Shown here: positions 56,392-64,000 of the stretch, one piece after another
Numbering within the stretch: the stretch's first letter is position 1
Layout: every line of letters starts with the position of its first letter
NCBI GenBank assembly: GCA_018873225.1
Contig: JAEILZ010000002.1
Location: forward strand, 3,162,001 to 3,226,000
Direction of reading: 5' to 3'
DNA length: 64,000 nucleotides
Source of the DNA: [Phialemoniopsis] sp. UDSM-2020
Lineage: Eukaryota > Ascomycota > Sordariomycetes > Thyridiales > Thyridiaceae
The notes under the pieces: model-generated
What the model saw: the letters and a program-made list of their open reading frames with translations, nothing else
What the model was told of the DNA's origin: nothing
Database searches by the model: none
Translations under genes and position numbers: made by a program

Positions 56392-58279
56392 TCAGTCAAA
56401 GTGAACGTGGTCATCTTCTCCTACATCGGCACCTGCATCATCCGCAACTCGGCCCACGAGCTGGGGATACGTCGGTCGGAACGGCCACTTCATCCACCCC
56501 TCCAGGATCTCGACGAGCTGCGCCTCGTTGAGCGTGCGGGCAGAGATCTCACCGTATCCGCTGAGCGGCATGCCGCCCGACTTGCGGTCCCGCAGGCTCG
56601 GACAGTTGGGTAGCACCCCTTCGGCCGCGCCGGGCCACACGCTCTCGAGAGCCTTGCTGACGGGCTCGGCGCCCATCTGCAGTATCCCGCGCAGGATGAG
56701 CTCGAAGATGTCGCCGGCGCGGTTCGACTTGGGGCCCATCTCGCGCATGAGCGGGTGCATCGCCTTGGGCTGGATGTCGAGCAGGCAGCAGGCTGCATTG
56801 GGGAAGAACTCCGTGCCCTGCACGACGAGGGGCTCGACGTGCCTGCGGTCCCAGTTCATGAGGCGCGGCCGCTGGTGGAAGACGTGCTGGTTATCGCGGT
56901 TGAGCAGGTACTCTGACCGCAGCTCCTTGATCAGCTTGTGGATCGTGTCGTTCCAATCTTCCTCGCGCTTCTTCAGCGCTTCGGTGGCCTCGCCCTTCTC
57001 GTATAGCGCGGCCAGCGCGTTGCGTTCGTCGAGGAGCTCTGCGATCCTGTTGCCCTTTTTGGCGTCCCTTGTCTGTCTGTATTTCAGATCCATGAGTCGT
57101 CGGTGAGAATCTGACTTCTTGTCGAAGCGCCCGGCTTTAAAGTCCTTGTCCAGGTCTCGAAGCTCTTCCTGGTATGGTCGCACAAAGTGCGGTGACTTGC
57201 CCCCGGAATCACCTGCTCCCCGAGCTTTCGACGACCTAGCATCCTTGATGAGTCGGCTCTCCCGACCTTTCGGTATACTAATACTTTGCTCATCAAGTCT
57301 TTCCAGCGCGTCGTGCGCACTTTCAAGATCCAGCGCTTGGTCTCGTGTGTACCAGCCACTACTAGATGCGGCTTGCTCATCTGCCCCTGCAATCTCACAG
57401 ATCCATTCCGTCGATAGCTCGCCATCAAATGCCATACGACGCCGCCTCTGCACGGACCGAGGGATCAGGCCAGCCTTATCATCATTGCCGCACCATATCA
57501 GCATGCGCACTAGGCCGTATTTTTGGAACAGCGAAGATGCGCGGATGCTCGAGATGAACTGGAAAAGGACCAAGTTCGCGACCGAGTCAAAGCTCCGGAA
57601 TCGCTTCTTCGGATGGAACGCCAGGTTGGCAACCACCAACAAGGTATCGTTCCGCTCTGGTGTTGCGCGCGACCCGGGGGTTCGCTCGATCTGGTGGGGA
57701 AGAAACGTCGGGTTCAGGATGTCGTTCAAATCGCGCCAGACTATCCCGGATTTCGGAACAATTGTCGCGTTGTCCTTTGCCAAGAGGGGCTCGAGAAATG
57801 GCCGGTAGAGGGTCTCGTCAGGCTCCATGAGGATGTGAGTTCGTGGCTGGAGGACATCGTGTAGCTTCTGGCTCCATAAGCCCGCGCCAGGGTAGATGTC
57901 GATCAGGTCGCATCCTTTGTGTCTTTCGAGAGAGGATCCCATGTATGCTATAACGTCGTCTGCAGCACATCACAGAGTCAGCATCAGGTGCATGCGTGCG
58001 TGTGTGAGAACGCGAATCGCCCGAATGCCGTCACTTACCGCACAGCTTGGGGTTGACTATGTTGACGCGCGCCCTGTCCCCTTTCGGCCTCTTGACACCC
58101 TTGACTGCCCATCTTCCATAGTTCCAGAGATTCGTCGCTGCGAGCTGCTTCGCTACCGGCGTCGTCGCCTTGAGCAGGTCCTTGCTGGTGTTGGATGCAT
58201 GGCGAGAGCCAAGTTGGCGTGGAAGCTGTTTGCGAGGAAAAGTCGCGGTGGTTCGCGCGCAGCTCCGCGTTAAAAACAT
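56392..58279 (-). CDS. MTF1: Mitochondrial transcription factor 1 (mtTFB family)
   Basis: Two exons (58279-58039 and 57959-56392) give 602 residues. The first ATG in frame is 58279 (the frame runs on to 58297 without another). The N terminus is rich in Arg, Ser and Leu without acidic residues (MFLTRSCARTTATFPRKQLP), a typical mitochondrial targeting sequence. The methyltransferase-like fold starts at HKGCDLIDIYPGAGLWSQKLHDVL, the site that in rRNA dimethylases binds SAM. PRTHILMEPD, NPTFLPH-type and LVVANLAFHP segments follow. Proteins of this group have lost methylation and instead help mitochondrial RNA polymerase open promoters. It is long compared with yeast Mtf1; filamentous fungal members commonly have extra C-terminal sequence. 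Confidence 0.82.
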
Positions 58280-58730
58280 GTAGAAGAAGGCACGCAACTA
58301 GATATTCCCAGATTGAGTGTTTCCTGCCCCTGCAATCGTCGTTCGTGTGGGTTAAATTGTTGCATTGTCGCCAGGAAGAAGAATCTCGAGTAATGCCCCT
58401 CTCGACCGCCTTACCAGCGTTGTGACGTTTTTGGGAAGCTTGGTCTCGAGTGCGGGATGACTAAGCTCTAGTTACCCCTGAATAGCCCCTGAAACGGACT
58501 CAACACATCACATTGAAGCCTGGTATCTAGAGCTACATGGTGATTCTTGCGTATTTGACTCTAAAAGAGTGATGAGCAAAGTTAATTTATGTATTATATG
58601 AGGGTTCAGAAGCTATATAGCCAACCTAGCCACATGCCTCTTTTAGACGGAAGCATCGAGGACAATGCATTTACTTTTACATATTTGGACTACAACCGGC
58701 AGCTGTGTAATCGACTACACTCCACAAGTT
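58280..58730. other. Intergenic spacer
   Basis: This is the promoter of the mitochondrial factor on the right of its start, and the 3' flank of the NLR-like gene. Nothing else was recognised. Confidence 0.5.
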
Positions 58731-61700
58731 TCAGCTGACAAATACTGGTGAGAATCCGGTGCTTTGAGATCGAATTGACATGGGAGAAAGCTGAGACTTG
58801 GCCGAGACGGGTGAGAAGATCGACGTCCCGGGCGTGGTGGGAGACTTGCCATGAGGTGAATACGGCGCTGGGCCCGCAAAGTACCTCGGACTCGAGACGT
58901 GTGAAGCGGACGACTTGGCCGACTTTGGTGTCACGGGCGAAAGGGGCGTGGTGAGGGGGTAGCGCTCCATCGCCGCCATCTTGCTCAGCTTGCGAAACAC
59001 CCTTTCCAGGCGGTATCTAGCTCCACAGACGGGGCTCAGAAGATTCCTCGTGTGGTTTCCGTGACATGCGTGCAAAACTCCCGTAGGATCCGATATGTTG
59101 CAGCCGAGCAGCGCCGTCCATCTACGCCACAGGCGGGAGCGGTTGGCTGAGAAGGATCTGAGGATTTCTCTCTGTGGCAGGAAGAAGCGGAAGAGGCGGG
59201 GGCTGAGGAGGTGGTATACAAGGTTATCGACGGCGTATTGAAGAAATGGGTAGCTCGACACGACGAGCCGCCGCTGGTCTCGGACATTTTGACGCCAGTA
59301 CTTCGACTCTGCCGGGGACATCGGTGCGACGGAGAGATTGCCTTGCCCCAAAGGATCGAGCTCAGCCATGTTGAGAAAAGAAAGACATGCATTGAACATG
59401 CATAGGTGACCGTGGTCGAGGAGATCATCTGGTGAATACATGCTCCGCTCGGGGGGTTCGGGACTCGGACTCGATAGGCAAGCAAAGCCGCGTCCAGATA
59501 GGAAGAAGCTGCGGACCGACTCGTGTATGACTTGGACTCTCTGCATACCCAGGGGTTCGTACATGACTCCGTCACGTCCCTGAGCTCGAAGCTCAACCAG
59601 TCCAATAGACCGCAGCCGCACCCATCGATGGAAATGATATGGTGTGTCGAAAGCTCCTTCGTCGCTCATTGGGTGACGGATGTTTCGTAGAGAGCCTGAT
59701 GGACCTAAGACAAACGCCATATACGGTTTCAGCTCGTGGGGGTGCCATCTTTTGGTCACCCGTACTGCAACGCGCAGGTCGTTCAACCGCATGGGCTCCG
59801 AAGCCAAGACGACCCATTGCATCAGCGTAAGAGTCTCGGCTTTTTCCTCGGGGCTGAGGGTAGAGAACAGCCAAGCATAGAGATCGTCAATTTCGTCAGG
59901 CAGGTCGATTATGGTATCCTCGATAAGATCTTGTGTGGCTCCCTCCATGATTGCCGAATTGAGTATGTTGACGACAATCTCTGCCCACAAGAAGCACCCT
60001 CCCGCCTTTTTCCCGATCTCGACCACGGTGTGGTTGCGATCGTCCCATTCCGCGATGAGGTTGAGGCTGATATAACGAAGGATGTCATCCACATTCCTCT
60101 GATTCATGATGATCTCGGTTGCGTTGTCACTGATGATACTTGAAAAGTTGGCGCTCGCCAGACAGACGCTGAAGTCAGAGTTCTGCGCCAATTGAGAGAG
60201 GGAGAAGACCAGCTCTTCCAGGTACGGGGCACCGCAGTCGTCAGCGGCATCGACAAATATAAAAGTCCGCAGTGTCGGTGTCTCCGTCTTTTGGTCCACA
60301 TAATCGTTCAAGAAGAAGGACACCAGATGTGACTCCTCCACTTTATGACCTGCATCATGCTTCCTCTTCTCCAACATCAACAAAGCCTTGCGTAGTCGGG
60401 GATCCTGCTTGAACAATTGTGCAAGAAGGTTGCGGTATGCCGTAGCCGGCGATGTCTGGCCGGGCCGGTGAAATGCTCCGGGTGAGAAAACCTCGTCCAA
60501 GCTCTTTCCCTCCGCTGTACTCCAGATTAGACTGGCCCCTAACGGCTCCCATTGCTTTTCGACTCGGCTGCGGAGTGACCTGAGCAGTATCGACTTTCCG
60601 GACCCTGTCCTTCCCTTGACCCAAAGCAGCTTGCCACGCCCAGCCTTGACTCGCTGGTACCAGGCTCGAAATTCGGGCATATCGTACAACCACAAACAAG
60701 TTCCGGGGTAGGATAGGTGCGAATGAGCCTCTTGCGGTGGCGGTCTCGATGGCCCGATGGTTCGTAGGAACGCTGTTCTTGTGTGAGCTTCGGTACATTC
60801 GGTCTCTTGACAGATTCTTACCTTGTTCCTTGTCGCTCAGGGGGCGAAGCTACGTCTCATTAGCATAGTTCGAATCGCAAGAAAATATAGGAAGACGTCT
60901 TTACTCGATGTATCTCATCATGAATAATTTTCATAAGGGTAAATGACAATGACCGATACGCCTCGTCACTGGTGGCGCGATACTTGCACATGCCGATATG
61001 ATCTGCAAGAACGCCTTCCGCTTGTTCGCTTGGATCGCCCAGGAAACTTGCTTCCCGGCGGAGGACCTAAGAGATAGTAAGTATTGGCCTACTCATGAAG
61101 TGTCGTGCGGCACCCTACCAGATCTGTCAAGGCTCTGTTTCGCTGTGCATCTATGGCGACTTTCTCGTGAAATGTCTTGACGCGGAAGTTGTAGTTGTTC
61201 CAAAGCCTCAAAAATGTGAGCCGGTTGAGGTTCAGATTCATACTGACGGCACCGCTCAGATCTCTCAAGACAGCATCGTCCGCTGGGATGCCGAGGGTGG
61301 CACTGGCCATACTACGGACCGCATGGCTGAGCTTTCCGTATTGACTATCACGATGTGGACACCCAATGAAGAGAATGGATTTCGTTGAATGTAGCACATC
61401 TTTCAGACTCGGTTCTCCCATGGTATCTGATCGTCGGAGGGCCTGTCCAAGGTCAGCAATCAGTCCATTAGAACGGTTTGTATGCTTGCCCCTACCTCCT
61501 TGACGACAATCCCTCCAAGAGAATGGGCAATGAACACAATGGATCTTCCTCTGCTTTTCGTCTGTTCTCTAAGTATTGCGAGATCGTGAAGTAGTTCGTC
61601 TCCGTGGCCAAAGACATCGAGTTGCGCAGGCAGAAGTTTCCCATGAGTCGACAGGGTCTGGCAGCCAAAGGTCAATATTCTCGAGTTCGGGCAGCAATTG

Positions 61701-62250
61701 GGAAGAAGGTCTAAAGGCCAGTAGATATCGGGTGAGGATTGCGGTTTCGACTCTTGCTCTCGAACGAGTAGCTTCAGCTTCGATGACGTGGAATTCGACC
61801 GTTTCAACCGACTTGAGTCGTTCCGTCTCGGCCCGGGGTCCGCTCTTGCTCTTGCTGCAATTTTAGACTCTGATTTGCTGGAGACATGATTCTTTCTCAG
61901 AACGTTGCGTTCTCTCGGAGCGCCAGAGCTGCCCTGTTCTTCTTGATTTAGGGTCGAGTTTGATCGTTTGAGTCGCAGACTCGAAGACTTCTTGATCAGC
62001 TCCTTCAGCGAACCTTTCCTTCGCAGCGTCTTCTCCGGCTCTTGCTTCTGTTCTTGACCGATGACCTGCCATGTCCGCACCGGATGGCCTCCTAGACTCG
62101 AGACGAGGACTATGCTGTATTTGGCATCAGTACATTCTATGTCCTTTAAAAGAGAAGAGAGACTGACTCGACGATGGCTTCGTCGTTCCCATCCGGCTCG
62201 TAAATGACGGCCAACCCTGAAGAGGGAATCGACAGTTTATTTCGCTTCAT
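58731..62250 (-). CDS. NLR-like STAND protein with N-terminal alpha/beta-hydrolase domain
   Basis: Six exons (62250-62168, 62114-61496, 61442-61119, 61066-60905, 60849-60822, 60772-58731), one only 28 nt, give 1085 residues. The N-terminal domain is a SesB/PGAP1-like hydrolase: IVLVSSLGGHPVRTWQ (28-43), nucleophile elbow AHSLGGIVVKEAL with Ser226, and FIGCPHRDS. An insert of about 100 residues (about 50-155) carries RLKRSNST twice. A linker with the fungal NLR signature ADHIGMCKY comes next, followed by the nucleotide-binding domain: Walker A GRTGSGKS at 459-466, Walker B-like TFIFVDAADDC, and the helical region with FLWAEIVV and DLPDEIDDLYAWLF. The C terminus has no WD40, TPR or ankyrin repeats; it ends in a Ser/Pro-rich tail. 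Such proteins act as intracellular sensors in self/non-self recognition or cell death. The ligand is unknown. Confidence 0.85.
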
Positions 62251-63615
62251 CCTCACCCTGCATCCATGAATGATGGCTCGAGGCGCAGGCGCATGCAAGC
62301 TGCAAGATAGACTCGCCAACCCATGCGTGGATCATGCAGGTATTTCAGAGGAAATGCAAGCCCACTGGGGATCGCTGCACGATGTCTGCGCGCGCACGAG
62401 CGCACGCGCTTCCTTAGCATACAGGTTTTGTTTTACCTTACTGTTGTTGGAAGACCGTGCCGCTTTTAGAAAGGCATGCCTAGCACCCCGTTAGCTTGAT
62501 TAGGCTGTATGACTGCCCGACTTGGACAGCACCAAGCTGCAGGCGAGCTTCCTGCTCCCCTGGCACATACACTATCCGACGGATGAGCCGTGGCGGCCTG
62601 GTTTTGCCGGCCGTTGAGCCTCTCGAGAGCCAAAGGTGTGACAACAGGCCACACCGAGCCGTGCGCGCGCGCCGCTCACTTTCAAGCCGCGTCTGAATAT
62701 CCGGGTCGGCTGTTTCGGGAAACCTGTCGCAGGGACAACCATTCACGGCTTGCGTAGATCAGAGACTCCCTGAAGCTACAGCTGTTGCTTTGAACTAGCT
62801 ATGATAGCTTCGTTCTTTCGCACGTACCTGAGGATCCCGGAGTCCATTTGCACACACAGGCAAGGATAACCGGGCTTAGTTGAACATGAAGTATCCCCGC
62901 AAGAGTAAAGATCCATTATTTAGCATATAGCATGCTATACCAAAGAGTCTGGTATGACATTACTAGGTAAAGTAAAGTTATTTTTTTTTCTAGGGCATTG
63001 AACGTGGCCTGCTTGACCTCCTTAGTCCTGGCTTACGAACCCAAGGCATAATGCCACAGAATCTCAAAGTTTCAGGGATCGAATTTCGAGGGCGAAACTC
63101 TATATCCATTATATGTTATGACCAAAATCGTCCTAGGCCTTCATGGCATTGAATTTGGACCATGCGTCGCGTATTATGCTCCTACTGAATTTTTGGTGCT
63201 TTATTCTGATCTTAACGAACGAACTGTATAAGCATCCAGGCAGGAACAGGACGAGTTGGACACGGTTGAGACTGTATAGTCCTTGGTAGACAATCAAGTG
63301 ACAGTGGAGTGCTTCGACTCGACAGTTTGCAGCATCGAATGCTCTTTCAAGTTACGATCCTCCGTCCGCAGCACGAGTTGGCGTGTGTAAGTGAGGATGG
63401 TTCCTCAGGGGTGTCACGTGCTGATGCGTAGCGCGATGGCGACCGGAATTAGCGTCCGTGAAGCCGCTGTGGCGCTACGGCATCCATTATGAGATTCCTA
63501 AGCATGCGGGGATCATCGACTACAACCATCATCTTACCTCGTGCATGACAAGTCTTGCCGTCGCGAATGCATACTTCCCAAGCATGATAGACGTAACTGC
63601 ATAGACTCGGTGACG
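62251..63615. other. Intergenic spacer
   Basis: Promoter region of the divergent pair formed by the NLR-like gene and the edge gene. It holds a run of nine T residues near 62980 and an AT-rich part (62880-63240). No reading frame or RNA gene was supported. Confidence 0.5.
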
Positions 63616-64000
63616 ATGGCCCCGTGGAACCTCTTCATTCGAACGCTGCTCCTCGCCGAGACGGCAATCGTCAATCGGGTAAGCTTCCGTTGCAAGAACC
63701 ACCTACGCGGACCGCGGGACTGATTTCCTCGACAGATCTTAGCCAGCCCAGGCTTCCATCGCGCGGTCGGGCGCATACACAGGCGGGTAGAAGACTTCAG
63801 GCATGGGCGGAATCCCCATGAGCCTCTCCGGCCGGGCGAGGCGACAGGTACGTCTCCACGACTTGAATCAATCTGACCCCGACAATGCAACTTGATCCTG
63901 ACAGTATGCCTCATTAGAAAACCCAAACGCCACAAAAAGCGGCTTCGTCAATCACTTTGTCGACGAAATAAAGAACCAGTTCCGCGGCACGCCGACGAAC
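63616..64000 (+). CDS. Partial gene, probable MIOREX complex component Mrx7
   Basis: Exons 63616-63678, 63736-63847 and 63918 onward (cut by the window edge) are inferred. They encode MAPWNLFIRTLLLAETAIVNR, then a join to ILASPGFHRAVGRIHRRVEDF and RHGRNPHEPLRPGEAT, and ENPNATKSGFVNHFVDEI in the third exon. The layout, with a short hydrophobic start and the phrase SPGFHRAVGRIHR, resembles the small fungal mitochondrial protein family Mrx7, found with mitochondrial ribosomes and expression machinery in yeast. The third exon uses the acceptor CATTAG at 63912-63917; the nearer CTGACAG gives the wrong frame. The C terminus is outside the window. Confidence 0.6.

Noticed and set aside
63848..63904. 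Acceptor CTGACAG at 63898-63904 for the third Mrx7 exon
   Set aside because: It gives an Arg/Lys-rich frame without family resemblance; the acceptor ending at 63917 restores ENPNATKSGFVNHF in phase.

Overview
This window looks like nuclear DNA of a filamentous ascomycete (Pezizomycotina, most likely a Sordariomycete). Genes are monocistronic on both strands and interrupted by short GT-AG introns, mostly about 50-100 bp with CTNA-type branch points. The gene families are typical of moulds: a Zn2Cys6 regulator, a Ppo fatty-acid oxygenase, LysM/CBM18 and GT90 proteins, a fungal STAND/NLR-like protein, and an ApsB/Mto1-type microtubule organiser. Nothing bacterial, viral or CRISPR-like was seen. 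The species cannot be named from the sequence. Exon joins below were derived by hand from splice signals and reading phase. There is no transcript evidence.

Left part (1-36 kb), accessory and metabolic: a secreted LysM-CBM18-LysM protein (1856-3158), an ankyrin protein (4052-4956), a BAHD-like acyltransferase that lacks the catalytic His (5224-6788), an SDR (7080-7880), and a penicillin-acyltransferase-like C45 enzyme (9492-10868). Next comes a regulator / copper amine oxidase / MFS transporter trio (11005-18677), with the oxidase and the transporter divergently transcribed. It is followed by a secreted nuclease (19557-21501), sterol 24-C-methyltransferase (21762-23064), a second SDR (24848-25774), an M20 amidohydrolase (26293-27597), a dioxygenase-P450 fusion of the Ppo / linoleate diol synthase type (27691-31465) and a DUF2235 hydrolase (33441-35626). 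The oxidase, amidohydrolase and C45 enzyme, together with the transporter, suggest use or modification of amines and amides. No polyketide or peptide synthase is present.

Right part (36-64 kb), mostly conserved cell functions: a 1483-residue CM1 coiled-coil protein (36688-41195), a 67-residue protein (43735-43997), a four-helix membrane protein (44446-45139), arginase (46503-47599), a GT90 glycosyltransferase (49529-51517), Gar1 (55229-56038) and a mitochondrial transcription factor of the mtTFB family (56392-58279). Then follow an NLR-like protein with an N-terminal alpha/beta-hydrolase domain (58731-62250) and the start of a probable Mrx7 gene that runs off the right edge (63616 onward).

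The items most worth a second look are: the hydrolase-NLR protein with a duplicated basic motif inserted in its hydrolase domain; repeated CGGCGAA elements in front of the C45 gene and in the amine oxidase / transporter promoter; the His-less BAHD protein; a stop-free in-frame intron at the distal heme histidine of the Ppo protein; and a 25-bp-armed inverted repeat at 48424-48538.
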